Shown in pieces: positions 17,125-25,665 of a stretch of DNA of 64,000 nt (position 1 is the stretch's first letter; each line of letters starts with the position of its first letter). This DNA comes from Actinomycetes bacterium (GTDB lineage: Bacteria; Actinomycetota; Acidimicrobiia; Acidimicrobiales; Ilumatobacteraceae). The notes under the pieces are model-generated. The model did not search any database. It was not told the origin of the DNA and saw only the letters and a list, made by a program, of their open reading frames with translations. The translations under genes and the position numbers were made by a program. The stretch spans positions 1 to 64,000 of the forward strand of contig JAEZFY010000344.1 in NCBI GenBank assembly GCA_023417265.1. The letters are read 5' to 3'.

Positions 17125-18093
17125 GTGTCCGATTCGTTCGGGATCGCCAACGGTCCGCAACTCGACGTGGCGGCGCTGCTCGACCCCGAGCTGGCCGAGG
17201 TCGCCCAGCTTGAGGTGCTACAGCACCTGAGCGGGCCGATGCTGCCCGCGCTGCGCCAGGCGATGCGCGGCGCGCAACCGCCCCTGTCGAACCCCGTCGT
17301 CCGGAGCGACCACATCTTGGACGGAGTTCGACCGGCTGCGATCCGAGTCCACCGTCCGAGGGACGTTTCCGGACCCCTGGCCTGCGTCGTGAGCATGCAT
17401 GGCGGCGGTTTCGTGCTGGGGCACTACGGCATGGACGACACACTGTTCGATCGATGGTGCCCCGATCTCGGCATTGTCGGCGTGTCGGTCGACTACGGGT
17501 TGGCGCCCGAATGCCCTTACCCCGGCCCCCTGGAGGACTGCTTTGCAGCGCTCGAATGGACGGTTGAGCACGCCGACGAACTGGGCGTCGATCGAGCACG
17601 GATCGGGCTGCACGGCCTGAGCGCGGGGGGTGGACTCGCCGCCGCCGTTGCCCTGCTCGCCCGTGAGCGCGGCGGACCCCCACTTGCATTCCAAATTCTC
17701 GACTGCCCCATGCTCGACGATCGCCAAGTGACGTTCTCGAGTCGCCTGCCAGGGCTCCACGTGTGGAGCCGGGAGACGAACCGGTTCGCCTGGCAGGCCT
17801 ATCTCGGTTCCCTCTACGGCGCCGACGATCTCCCCGCCACGGCGGCACCCGCACGTGCCGCGGATCTCACGACGCTCCCACCGGCGTTCCTGTCCGTGGG
17901 AGCCATCGACGGGTTTCACGACGAGGTCGTCGACTATGCGGTACGTCTCAACCACGCAGGGGTGCCAACGGAGCTCCACGTGTATCCTGGGACACCACAC
18001 GGCTACCAAGTGGTCGCAACGTCTTCGGTGACGCGACGTGCGTTCACCGACAAGACCGAGTGGCTGCGTCGAACGACTGCCGTGGCCGGCTAA
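17125..18093 (+). CDS. Alpha/beta hydrolase, hormone-sensitive-lipase family
   Basis: 322 residues, GTG at 17125 after GAGGAGAGG. Family motif HGGGF forms the oxyanion hole; the nucleophile is in GLSAGG, the acid in IDGFHDEV and the histidine in GTPHGYQ, so the triad is complete. Such esterases hydrolyse short acyl esters or lactones. It is divergent from the LLM gene at 15779 with a shared 227-base promoter region, and converges with the CoA ligase at 18102 with an 8-base gap. Release of an alcohol or hydroxy acid from a Baeyer-Villiger product is a reasonable role, but inferred. Confidence 0.9.
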   Translation: MSDSFGIANGPQLDVAALLDPELAEVAQLEVLQHLSGPMLPALRQAMRGAQPPLSNPVVRSDHILDGVRPAAIRVHRPRDVSGPLACVVSMHGGGFVLGHYGMDDTLFDRWCPDLGIVGVSVDYGLAPECPYPGPLEDCFAALEWTVEHADELGVDRARIGLHGLSAGGGLAAAVALLARERGGPPLAFQILDCPMLDDRQVTFSSRLPGLHVWSRETNRFAWQAYLGSLYGADDLPATAAPARAADLTTLPPAFLSVGAIDGFHDEVVDYAVRLNHAGVPTELHVYPGTPHGYQVVATSSVTRRAFTDKTEWLRRTTAVAG

Positions 18094-18101
18094 CCCCCGG
18101 G

Positions 18102-19682
18102 TCAGGAGCTGACTGGGCTGTCGAGAGCAGCCACCTCGCGGGCGATCTGCCGCTTGTTCGGCTTGCCGCTCGGCAGGCGTGGCACGTCATCGGCCTCGCG
18201 CTGCACGATGCGCGCTGGCACCTTGAACGACGACATCTGTGATCGCAGCGCAGCCCGCAGACCATCGAGATCGAGCGGCTTCCCATCGGCGGACACCACC
18301 ACTGCGGCAACCTCTTCCCCCCGGCTCGGATGGGGAATGGCGAACACATACGCAGCGGCGACACCCGGCAGACTGATCAATGCGTTCTCGACCTCGAGTG
18401 GGGAGACGTTCGCGCCGGCGCTCTTGATCATCTCGCTGTAGCGACCCGTGAAGTAGATCTGGCCCTCCTCGATGTACCCGCGGTCACCCGTGTGATACCA
18501 GCCGTCGGCGTCGAAGACCTCCTCGCGCTCGCGCCGGTAGAGGCCGGCCGTGAGGCCGAACCCTCGAACGCAGAACTCGCCCTCTTCGCCCTCGGGCACG
18601 GGTCGTCCCGTGACGGGGTCGATCACCTGGTAGTCGAAGTACTCGGGGTTCCGGTGCATGCCGAACGTCTCGGTCATGCCCATGTTGATCGGATCGCCCT
18701 TCGACGAGAACCACTTCGGTGGTCTGCTCGGCGCCACGAGCGACGACAGGTCGGCGGCCGAGTAACCGGGGTGTCCGCGCAGCGTGTCGACGAGCGTCGG
18801 CCAGCCGGCGACGTGCGTGACGCGCTCGCGTTCGATCAGCATGAGTGCCTCGCCCGGCTCGAATCGCTCCTGCGACACGATCTTCGACCCGACGTGCATG
18901 CTGCCGAGCAAGCTCTGCGGACCGCCGACCCAGAAGAACGGCATCGCCATGAGCACGCACACACCTTCGGTGGATGAGCCCAGGCCCAGCCCCGTCGACG
19001 GATGCACCTTGCGTACAGCCGTGCCGTGGGTGTGCAGTACCGCCTTCGGCTCGGCGCTCGTGCCGGACGTGAAGATCGCAAGCAGCAGATCGGCTGGGAC
19101 GACCTGGCGTTCGACTGCTGCCAGCAGCGATGGCGGCGCCAAAGGGACGTCTCCCACCAGGTCGGCGAGGGAACCGTCGAGCGGAACGGCCTCCGCCCAC
19201 GGCAGGTTGGTCGCCCCGGTGATCCATATCGAGCGCAGGTAGGGGACGTCGAGCAATCTCAACTGTGTGTCGTCCTGCTCGAGCAGTTCCGGGAACGCTT
19301 CGAGCAGGTCGGCGTCGAAGTCGCGCCCGAGCATGTTCGGCGGCGCGATCAGCACGCTCACGTCGGCATTTCGCGCGGCGACGCGTAGCTCCGCCGGCCG
19401 GTAGGTGGAACTGAACATCATCGAGATCGCACCGATGCGGGCGACCGCGAGAAACGCCACGACGAAGTCGGGGCTCGAGGGGAGGATGATCCCCACACGC
19501 GACCCCTTGCCGACCCCATCGGCGAGCAGTCTGCGCGCCAAGATCGCGGACCGGCGCTCCGCGTCGGCGAAGGTCAACCGGTCCGACGCCGACACGACAT
19601 GGTCGCGGTCGCCGAACCGCTCGACACTGCGGTGCAGGAGGTTGGGAACCGTCGGAACGAATTCGAGCTCGGGTGCGCGCAC
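18102..19682 (-). CDS. Acyl-CoA synthetase (AMP-forming)
   Basis: 526 residues; GTG at 19682 follows GGAGGA and aligns with the start of the paralog at 54688 (both begin with a short (V/M)R-PxLxF segment). Motifs: AIFTSGTSAEPKAV (A3, with Ser-Ala in place of Thr-Gly), ITFxG-like A5 replaced by MGMTETFG, WYHTGDRGYI (A7), GRYSEMIKSAGANVSP (A8) and LPSGKPNKRQ lysine. It activates an organic acid with CoA. The unusual A3 is shared with the 54688 paralog, so it is a lineage feature rather than decay. The gene is divergent from the wrecked monooxygenase at 19981. Confidence 0.88.
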   Translation of the reverse strand: MRAPELEFVPTVPNLLHRSVERFGDRDHVVSASDRLTFADAERRSAILARRLLADGVGKGSRVGIILPSSPDFVVAFLAVARIGAISMMFSSTYRPAELRVAARNADVSVLIAPPNMLGRDFDADLLEAFPELLEQDDTQLRLLDVPYLRSIWITGATNLPWAEAVPLDGSLADLVGDVPLAPPSLLAAVERQVVPADLLLAIFTSGTSAEPKAVLHTHGTAVRKVHPSTGLGLGSSTEGVCVLMAMPFFWVGGPQSLLGSMHVGSKIVSQERFEPGEALMLIERERVTHVAGWPTLVDTLRGHPGYSAADLSSLVAPSRPPKWFSSKGDPINMGMTETFGMHRNPEYFDYQVIDPVTGRPVPEGEEGEFCVRGFGLTAGLYRREREEVFDADGWYHTGDRGYIEEGQIYFTGRYSEMIKSAGANVSPLEVENALISLPGVAAAYVFAIPHPSRGEEVAAVVVSADGKPLDLDGLRAALRSQMSSFKVPARIVQREADDVPRLPSGKPNKRQIAREVAALDSPVSS

Positions 19683-19808
19683 TGCTGATGTCCTCCGTCT
19701 GCTGCGACACGTCGTACGACGTGCGGTCAAGGCCGGCGTGTGCTCGACCTCTCGCTCCGGCCATCGTGTCAGAGCCGGTGGCAGACGAACCTGTCCCGAG
19801 CTGCGGTC

Positions 19809-19900
19809 CAGTTGGACACCGGTGCGCTCGCCCATCGGAGATGACTGCGGGTTGCATTTGGTCGGTGCCCGACTGTGACGCCGGGCATGATCGGTACCGT
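19809..19900. promoter_or_regulatory. Divergent promoter region with two StrR-type boxes
   Basis: CAGTTGGAC at 19809-19817 sits in the near-palindrome GTCCAGTTGGAC. Further right GCCCGACTG (19867-19875) is followed after 19 bases by TACCGT (19895-19900), the same spacing and hexamer as at 31984-32017. The right-hand unit would drive the now broken monooxygenase; the left one probably serves the CoA ligase. The 298-base gap 19683-19980 holds nothing else. Confidence 0.55.
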
Positions 19901-19980
19901 CCCGCCGTCTGGTCGAGTGGCGGGAGAGTCATGGCACGCAGCACCCGATTCCGTGAGTCGTGCGTCGAACGGTCCGACCG

Positions 19981-21074
19981 ATGAGCGGCGATCGCACCGC
20001 AGATGCTGCGCTGCGGGCCGCGCGTGCCCGTTACGCAGATGAGCGCGTGCGCCGGATCAGACCCGACGGCATGCAGCAGTTCGCCTACCTCGACCCGTCG
20101 GTCGACCCTGCGGCGCCGCCCGTCGCCCGCGAACCGATCGACGATCGGGTCGATGTTGTGGTCATCGTTACGGGAATCGCGGGCCTCGTGGTCGGAGCCC
20201 GCCTGCGCCAGGCGGGGCTGGGGCGGATTCGCCTCGTCGACCGTGCCGGCGGTGTCGGGGGTACCTGGTATTGGAACCGGTATCCGGGGGCACAATGCGA
20301 CATCGAGTCGTACGTGTACATGCCGTTGCTCGACGAGCTCGGCGTGGTACCCACCGAGAAGTACGCGCATCAGCCCGAGATCGAACGGCACCTACGGCAT
20401 TGAAGCCCTATTACCGGCTGCTCTGCAAACGACCCGGTTTCCACGACGAGTACCTCGCGACATTCAACCGCCAGAACGTCACCTTGGTCGACACACGGGG
20501 TGCCGGCGTCGAGCGAATCACCTCCGGCGGCGTCGTCGTTGACGGGATGGAGCATCAGGTCGACGTGATCGTGCTCGCGACCGGCTTCGACGCGGGACGC
20601 GGCATTCTCTCGTCAGCGGGTATCGACATCGTCGGCCGTGCTGGTCGCGCGATGACAGCGGCGTGGGCCGACGGTATGCGTACCTTCCACGGACTGCAGT
20701 CGCACGGATTCCCGAACTGCTTCCTGCTCGGCCTCACGCAAACGTCCGGATCGATCAACTACGTTCACAACGTCGAGGTGCAGGCTGCGCACATTGCGTA
20801 TGTCGTCGGTGAAACCCTTCGGAGAGGGGCGGTCACCGTCGAGGCCACGGCTGAGGCCGAGGCGGCGTGGGTCGAGCAAGTCCGGTCGATTGTGCCACCA
20901 GCGGTCCGAGAGTTTCTCCAGTCGTGCACGCCGGGGTACTACAACAACGAGGGTGACATCGACGACCCGAACCGATTCGGGGGGCAGAACGCGCTGATCG
21001 GCCCGGTCGCATTCTTCGACCTCCTGCGAGCTTGGCGCGAGGCAGGCGATCTGGCCGGCCTTGAACTGCGCTAA
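19981..21074 (+). pseudogene. Baeyer-Villiger monooxygenase remnant (internal deletion, frameshift)
   Basis: The N-terminal part (19981-20403) has the BVMO-specific GGTWYWNRYPGAQCD and a following YVYMPLL, but the FAD motif is degraded (VIVTGIAG instead of a GxGxxG loop) and the frame stops at 20403. In another frame the C-terminal third follows at once, from about 20402: LKPYYRLLCKRPGFHDEY, VIVLATGFDAG and HGFPNCFLLG. An intact protein would be near 600 residues; roughly 230 central residues, including the FxGxxxHxxxW fingerprint and the NADPH site, are missing. Both deletion and frameshift make it nonfunctional. The promoter box upstream is still recognisable. Confidence 0.88.
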
Positions 21075-21111
21075 CTCACGACTTCCGTGTGCGATGGCGG
21101 CGCGCCGGGCG

Positions 21112-21816
21112 TCAGCGATCGTCACGCATCGCTCGACGGCGAGCCGTGAACACTTGCTCGACGCGATACGCCTCGAGCGGCAGCAGTGACTCAGTCACGT
21201 CGATCATCTGCTTGGCGAGTCGCATCGTCATCGGGTCCTTCGCGGCCAGCTCGGCAGCCATCTTGGCAGCGACGCCAGCGAGCTCGGAGCGATCGACGAG
21301 CCGGGCGACCGCGCCGGACGCCAGCAGCTGGTCGACCGGGCAGCGCTCTGCAGTCAGGTAGAGGTGTCGGGCGCGGCGGTCGCCGACCAGTGCAACGAGG
21401 TGGCGGTAGGCACCCAGCAGACCCACCTCGATCTCGGGGGTCTGGATCCACGACTCCCTGACGGCGACGATGATGTCGCACATCGACAGGAGCGAGACAC
21501 CTCCGCCGACAGCTGGCCCGTTCATCGCCGCGACCACCGGAACGGGACAACGACGAATTGCTTCGAGCATCTCGCGCGGTACGCGGCCCGGGTCGGGATC
21601 GTGGGTTGCGGACGCGGCGAACGAGCGCAGGTCCTGGCCTGCGGAGAACGCTCGGTCGCCGGCGCCGGTGAGCACGACGGCTCCCACCTCCGGCCGGTCG
21701 ACGACGCCTGCTAGCGCTCGACGGAGCTCACTCGCGAGGTTCCCGTCGATCGCGTTCACCGGTGGTCGATCGATCGTCAAGGTCAACACGCGACCTCTCA
21801 GCTCACAGTGGAGCAT
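21112..21816 (-). CDS. Enoyl-CoA hydratase/isomerase family protein
   Basis: Crotonase of 234 residues, ATG at 21816 after GGAGG. The two oxyanion-hole segments are SAGQDLRSF and GPAVGGGVSLL, followed by TPEIEVGLLGAY at the position that carries the catalytic Glu in hydratases. It probably adds water to, or isomerises, an enoyl-CoA in beta-oxidation. Slightly shorter than average at the N-terminus. Divergent from the Dabb protein at 21881 with a GTCCAACTG box between them. Confidence 0.87.
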   Translation of the reverse strand: MLHCELRGRVLTLTIDRPPVNAIDGNLASELRRALAGVVDRPEVGAVVLTGAGDRAFSAGQDLRSFAASATHDPDPGRVPREMLEAIRRCPVPVVAAMNGPAVGGGVSLLSMCDIIVAVRESWIQTPEIEVGLLGAYRHLVALVGDRRARHLYLTAERCPVDQLLASGAVARLVDRSELAGVAAKMAAELAAKDPMTMRLAKQMIDVTESLLPLEAYRVEQVFTARRRAMRDDR

Positions 21817-21839
21817 CGAGACGCCTCCGCAGCGTGAGT

Positions 21840-21871
21840 GTCCAACTGGCGCGCGAATGCCGTGATGCGAT
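21840..21871 (+). promoter_or_regulatory. GTCCAACTG box with N17 to TGCGAT
   Basis: GTCCAACTG (21840-21848) is followed after 17 bases by TGCGAT (21866-21871). The spacing and hexamer are repeated at 63926-63957 and, with TACGCT, at 56792-56823. The hexamer ends only 9 bases before the GTG of the Dabb protein, implying a nearly leaderless transcript. On the minus strand the same 9-mer stands 23 bases before the enoyl-CoA hydratase start. Confidence 0.6.
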
Positions 21872-21880
21872 GCTCGCCCG

Positions 21881-22174
21881 GTGATCCGCCACATCGTGTT
21901 GTTCAACTTCGTCGAGGGCACACCCCCCGAGCGCATCGACCAGGTCGAACGGGACCTGCTCGCGTACGTGGAGCCGCTGGACGGCGTGCGTTCCTACGTG
22001 ATCGGTCGCAACGCCGGCCTGACCCCCACCGCGTTCGAGTTCTCGGTGGTCGCCGAGTTCGACGACGAGGCGGCATTCGTCGCCTACGCACGCGGTGACC
22101 GCCACCTCGAGATCGTCCGCGAGCTCGCCGAGATCGTGGGCGAGCGAGCCTCCTCGCAATCGCGCCTGGACTGA
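21881..22174 (+). CDS. Dabb (stress-responsive alpha/beta-barrel) domain protein
   Basis: 97 residues, GTG at 21881. It begins IRHIVLFNF, the opening strand of Dabb-domain proteins, and continues with VRSYVIGRNAG and EFSVVAEFDDEAAFVAYA, the ferredoxin-like alpha/beta fold that dimerises. Known relatives include small cyclases and proteins of unknown function in catabolic clusters. No ribosome site precedes the start, consistent with leaderless translation. The function here is unknown. Confidence 0.8.
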   Translation: MIRHIVLFNFVEGTPPERIDQVERDLLAYVEPLDGVRSYVIGRNAGLTPTAFEFSVVAEFDDEAAFVAYARGDRHLEIVRELAEIVGERASSQSRLD

Positions 22175-22288
22175 TCGTCGCCGCCCATGAGCGGGAGGGT
22201 CGGAACGAATGGGTTCGGTGAGCACATCTGCCTCCGGGTGGTGGTCGTGGGCCATCATCGTCCCGCGCGCCGCGACGGTGCTTTTCCG

Positions 22289-22361
22289 CTGTTGGACACT
22301 CCCGGGCGAACGCACTTGACGGAATTGACCGCCCGCTGCCATCCTGGCTAACTGAGATTAG
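22289..22361. promoter_or_regulatory. CTGTTGGAC box and CTAACTGAGATTAG operator, StrR-like gene 2
   Basis: CTAACTGAGATTAG (22348-22361) is the near-palindrome that matches the perfect copies at 8511 and 57442, 31 bases before the regulator start. A variant box CTGTTGGAC stands at 22289-22297. The 218-base gap 22175-22392 shows no other feature. Confidence 0.65.
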
Positions 22362-22392
22362 ATCGTCGCGGGGGCGGCGGAACGGGGGAACG

Positions 22393-23361
22393 GTGGCCTA
22401 CTCGGAAGAGTCCGTGGTCGAGCCGGGAGCGAGCGCAGAGACGGCGTCGTCGACCGAGCCGATCCGATGCGTGGCGGTCAGTGCGGTCGCCAGTGATCAC
22501 CCGCTGCGAACGTCAGGCGTATCGGCCCATCGGGTCACCGCCCTGTGCGAGCGGCCCGACGCATGGTTGCCGATCCTCGTCTCCGCACGGACCAACCACG
22601 TGATCGACGGGCTGCATCGGCTCGCCGCCGCGGAGCGGATCGGTGTGACCATCGTCCGTGCCGAGTTCTTCCACGGGTCGCCGGCACAGGAAGTGTGTGA
22701 GTTCATCCGACGTAACGGGGACGCGTTCGACTTGAGTCGCGAGCACCGACAGCAGGCATTGCGAGAAGTGCTCGACGAACACCCTGAGTGGGCCGACCGA
22801 CGTATAAGTGAGATGTGTGGGATGTCACCCAAAGCCGTTGCCAGGGTGCGCCAACGAATCGTGTGCGGCGACGCTGGTACCACCTCCAGAGTCGGACGCG
22901 ATGGACGGTCGCGGCCGGTCGACCCCGTTCGCCAGCGAATCCTCATCGTCGAGGCGTTGCGCGAGGCCCCCGAATCGTCGCTTCGCATGATCGCTCGCGA
23001 GCTGGGTGTGTCGCCGGAGACGGTGCGACGCGTGCGCCTGCAGCTCGAGGACGACCGCAACCTCGCGACGCCGTGCGACACCCGTTCCGACATCGTCATC
23101 CGCGCAGAGACGCAGCATCACAATGCGCCGCCCCGGTCGTGGAACGACGACCATGCCTTCCAGTCGCGCGTGGAAGGTACCGAAACGGTCGAGTTCCTCG
23201 AACGTACTCGGGTGTGCGAGCAGGATGTAACGAGGTACGCCCAAGCGGTGCCGCTCAGCCGGGTCTACGAGATCGCCGACGAGGCACGCCGCCGGGCGGC
23301 GGTGTGGGCGCGTCTGGCCGACAGCGTCGAGACCCGCGCCCGGGTGCATGCCCGGCGCTGA
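22393..23361 (+). CDS. StrR-like ParB-superfamily transcriptional regulator 2
   Basis: 322 residues, GTG start at 22393. Same domain order as the paralogs at 8580 and 57477: ParB-like domain with VIDGLHR (about 70-76), HTH ISEMCGMSPKAVARV (about 136-152), VGRDGRSRPVDP, HTH SLRMIARELGVSPETVRRV (about 196-214) and the C-terminal YEIADEARRRAAVWARL (about 289-305). The N-terminal 25 residues and the 215-260 linker differ most among the copies. Downstream lies the convergent ribF gene, with 9 bases between stops. A DNA-binding activator role follows from the family; the target sites are inferred. Confidence 0.85.
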   Translation: MAYSEESVVEPGASAETASSTEPIRCVAVSAVASDHPLRTSGVSAHRVTALCERPDAWLPILVSARTNHVIDGLHRLAAAERIGVTIVRAEFFHGSPAQEVCEFIRRNGDAFDLSREHRQQALREVLDEHPEWADRRISEMCGMSPKAVARVRQRIVCGDAGTTSRVGRDGRSRPVDPVRQRILIVEALREAPESSLRMIARELGVSPETVRRVRLQLEDDRNLATPCDTRSDIVIRAETQHHNAPPRSWNDDHAFQSRVEGTETVEFLERTRVCEQDVTRYAQAVPLSRVYEIADEARRRAAVWARLADSVETRARVHARR

Positions 23362-23370
23362 GCGACGCCG

Positions 23371-24276
23371 TCAACGCTCGCGGCGCGCTCGTTCGATATC
23401 GCGATGCAACTGGCGTACCAACTCGTCGATGGACGAGAACCGCTGCTCGGGTCGCAGCCATCTGGTGAAGGCGACGTCGATCGTCGAACCGTAGAGATCT
23501 CCGTCGAAGTCGACCAGGTGCGCCTCCACGAGCCGCTCACCGTCGTGCTCGACGGTTGGTCGCACGCCGATGTTGACGGCTGCTGCGTACCGACCACCGC
23601 CGGGCAGCGTCACCGTCGCCGCATACACGCCCGAGCGCGGAATCATGCGATGGGCATCGCCGAGGTTGGCGGTGGGAACGCCGATCGTCCGGCCGAGCCC
23701 GGCGCCGTGCACGACCTGCGCTCGCAACGTGAACGCCCTGCCGAGCAACTCGTTGGCGACGCCGATCGCTCCGTCGTGGAGCGCTCGGCGAATTCGGTCA
23801 GTGGACACGCTGAAACCGTCGGAACCGTGCCAACGGGAGGCCTCGTGCACCTCGACGACGCCAACCCTTCTCAACACATCACGTAGCATCGGCCGACTGG
23901 CTTGCGGAGCGTCGTCAGGGCAGGCGATCACCACCGTCGCGGGCTGGATCGCCGCCATGACGACTCGCAGTGACTCGGCCCCGGAGTCGACATCGGTGAG
24001 CTGGCCGATGTGACATGCGAGCACCCGCGTCGCCCCGAGACGGACGAGCGATTCGCATCGCTCGGCAACCGGCATCAGCTGGTGCTGGCGGTCGCCGTCG
24101 TCAAGCACGAGCGCCTGCAGTGGCAAGGTACGCCGTGTGGCAACAGCGCGCGCCTCATCGACAAGCTGCCGGTGGCCGCGGTGCAGACCGTCGAACCGTC
24201 CGGCAACCAGTACGAGCTGCGGTGCGGCCGGGTCGCCTCGCCAGCCGCTACGACCCGTGGCCTCGTGGCCGTTCAC
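23371..24276 (-). CDS. ribF: Bifunctional riboflavin kinase/FAD synthetase
   Basis: 301 residues. N-terminal FMN adenylyltransferase: GRFDGLHRGH (nucleotidyltransferase HxGH) and STDRIR. C-terminal riboflavin kinase: GRTIGVPTANL, GVYAATV, NIGVRPTV and EAHLVDFDGDLYG, all canonical. It makes FMN and FAD from riboflavin and ATP. RibF is normally a housekeeping gene beside truB/rpsO; here it stands alone among flavoenzyme genes and the sequence is somewhat divergent (HIGQLTDVDSG region), so it is likely a second copy serving the many flavin-dependent oxygenases of this locus. That is inference, since the rest of the genome is not visible. Confidence 0.9.
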   Translation of the reverse strand: MNGHEATGRSGWRGDPAAPQLVLVAGRFDGLHRGHRQLVDEARAVATRRTLPLQALVLDDGDRQHQLMPVAERCESLVRLGATRVLACHIGQLTDVDSGAESLRVVMAAIQPATVVIACPDDAPQASRPMLRDVLRRVGVVEVHEASRWHGSDGFSVSTDRIRRALHDGAIGVANELLGRAFTLRAQVVHGAGLGRTIGVPTANLGDAHRMIPRSGVYAATVTLPGGGRYAAAVNIGVRPTVEHDGERLVEAHLVDFDGDLYGSTIDVAFTRWLRPEQRFSSIDELVRQLHRDIERARRER

Positions 24277-24405
24277 GTGAGTTTGCCTCCTTGCCGACCG
24301 GTGCCCGAGTGCACGAAGAAACTAGGAGGCTCACGCTCGAAGCATTCGCGATCGCCGGTTGGACGACGTCGGGCTGGGTTCCTCGCCTGCCCGTCACTCC
24401 AAGGC

Positions 24406-24600
24406 GTGTATGACTCACGCGGCGAGATGCTCGACGCGGCGCGCGCGATCGTCGCAGCCACCGCAGAGTGCTCAGTCGAGGCGGTGCGAATGATCAAGCG
24501 GATCATCCGGACGTCCCGGGAGATGACCGTCGAACAATCCGAGTCCGTGCAGCTGGCACTCGAGCAGGCACGCTTCGATCGCCAGTCGTTGCGCGACTGA
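24406..24600 (+). pseudogene. Enoyl-CoA hydratase C-terminal remnant
   Basis: About 64 codons ending at a TGA show the C-terminal helical tail of a crotonase: EMLDAARAIVAATAECS, EAVRMIKRIIRTSREMT and LALEQARFD. The upstream 130 bases in this frame carry no crotonase core, no oxyanion motifs and no start signal. I read it as the 3' end of a deleted enoyl-CoA hydratase gene, one of several damaged genes in this part of the window. Confidence 0.7.
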
Positions 24601-24606
24601 CGGCTC

Positions 24607-25182
24607 CTACACGACGTGCGGTGGGCGGACCTCGACGGGGCGCTGGTAGGACACGTCGGTGCGATCCCAGGTGCCGCGTGTGAACCATTGGAGGTGGTCG
24701 GAGCTCATGTCCGTTGGGCTCGGCAGGGGCACGGTCCACTCCATGACGACCCGTCGCCGTTTGATCGCCCATCGGCCGTTCTCGCGTGTCATGTAGTCGA
24801 TGTATCGGCCGCCCGCGGCCTGGATGGCAGGAACTGCTCGGAGCTCACCGAAGAACAGGTAGTGCGTCTCGCAATGGGCTTCGTCGCCACGCAGGTCGAC
24901 GACGTGGTTCAGCACGAGATGCTGGTGCACGGTGTAGTTGAAGTGCACCCCGGCATCGGTCGGCGATCCGTTGCACCACTCGATGAAGTCGGATGCAGTG
25001 CCACGAAACGTGCCGTGGTCGTCGTACCCGTCGGGGTGATAGGCGGTCGCGATCAGCTCCGGGTCGTGGCGATCCATGCCCCTGGCGCAGCGGCAGATGC
25101 AATCCCAGATGTCTTGTCGATCGACCAGCTCCTGCAGACGTGACGAGGTCGGGGCGGAATCGGTGTGGTCGGTGTGGCTCAT
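24607..25182 (-). CDS. SnoaL-like (NTF2-fold) protein
   Basis: 191 residues, ATG at 25182; the frame is open further upstream but there it is antisense-like to the broken acyl-CoA dehydrogenase. The segment QDIWDCICRCARGMDRHDPELIATAYHPD is the opening helix and strand of SnoaL-like polyketide cyclase/dehydratase proteins, and the fold continues to about residue 150. Relatives include the bile-acid 7-alpha-dehydratase and ring-hydroxylating accessory proteins; dehydratase or isomerase activity is possible. It lies just downstream of the acyl-CoA dehydrogenase remnant, which may have cost it its natural operon context. Confidence 0.78.
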   Translation of the reverse strand: MSHTDHTDSAPTSSRLQELVDRQDIWDCICRCARGMDRHDPELIATAYHPDGYDDHGTFRGTASDFIEWCNGSPTDAGVHFNYTVHQHLVLNHVVDLRGDEAHCETHYLFFGELRAVPAIQAAGGRYIDYMTRENGRWAIKRRRVVMEWTVPLPSPTDMSSDHLQWFTRGTWDRTDVSYQRPVEVRPPHVV

Positions 25183-25195
25183 GGGGCGAGTCCCT

Positions 25196-25625
25196 TCACG
25201 AACTGTTGCGGGCGAGCTGGTTGAAGGGAAGGTCGCGGTCGGAACCCGGCTCGCGGGGCAATCCGAGCAGCCGTTCGCTGATGATGTAGCGCTGCATCCC
25301 GTTGCTGCCACCGGCGATCGTGCCCCCGCGGCTCTCCAACCACTTCGTGCCGACATTGTCGGTCCGGGGCGACGCTCCGTCCCATCTCTTCGGCCACGAT
25401 CACGGCATCGGCCACCGGCCGACCCGACAGCGATCCGCCTCCCAGCCGCTCGGGAACGAACAGCGATGTCCAGCCGAGGGCGGCGGCCTGCCGCCACCAC
25501 GGACGGTCGAAACCCTCGGGCGATTCGTAGAGCGCTCGTACGTCGGCGAGCGTCGCACGGTCGTCGAGGAAGCGCCGTGTCGTGTCCCGGAAGAGCTCCT
25601 GATCGCCAGTCAGTTCGAGGTGCAT
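25196..25625 (-). pseudogene. Chimeric acyl-CoA dehydrogenase remnant
   Basis: Codons 1-87 from ATG 25625 (down to about 25365) match the N-terminus of the acyl-CoA dehydrogenase at 61058 closely (MHLELTxxQE, GWTSL(F/L)VPE, LGGGSLSG, GRSVAP). Immediately after, in another frame, come the last 50-odd residues of its partner at 59814 (WLESRGGTIAGGS, ISERLLGLPREP), ending at TGA 25196-25198. A deletion of about 1.9 kb in a tandem pair arranged as at 59.8-62.2 kb explains it exactly. Both active sites are lost. Confidence 0.88.
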
Positions 25626-25665
25626 GGACGACTCGTTCCCCCGGGATGCGTGCTGGACATGGTGA

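Noticed and set aside
25183..25500. N-terminal extension of the SnoaL gene at 24607
   Set aside because: The extension has low-complexity Arg-rich composition and lies over the acyl-CoA dehydrogenase remnant in another frame; the ATG at 25182 starts the recognisable fold.
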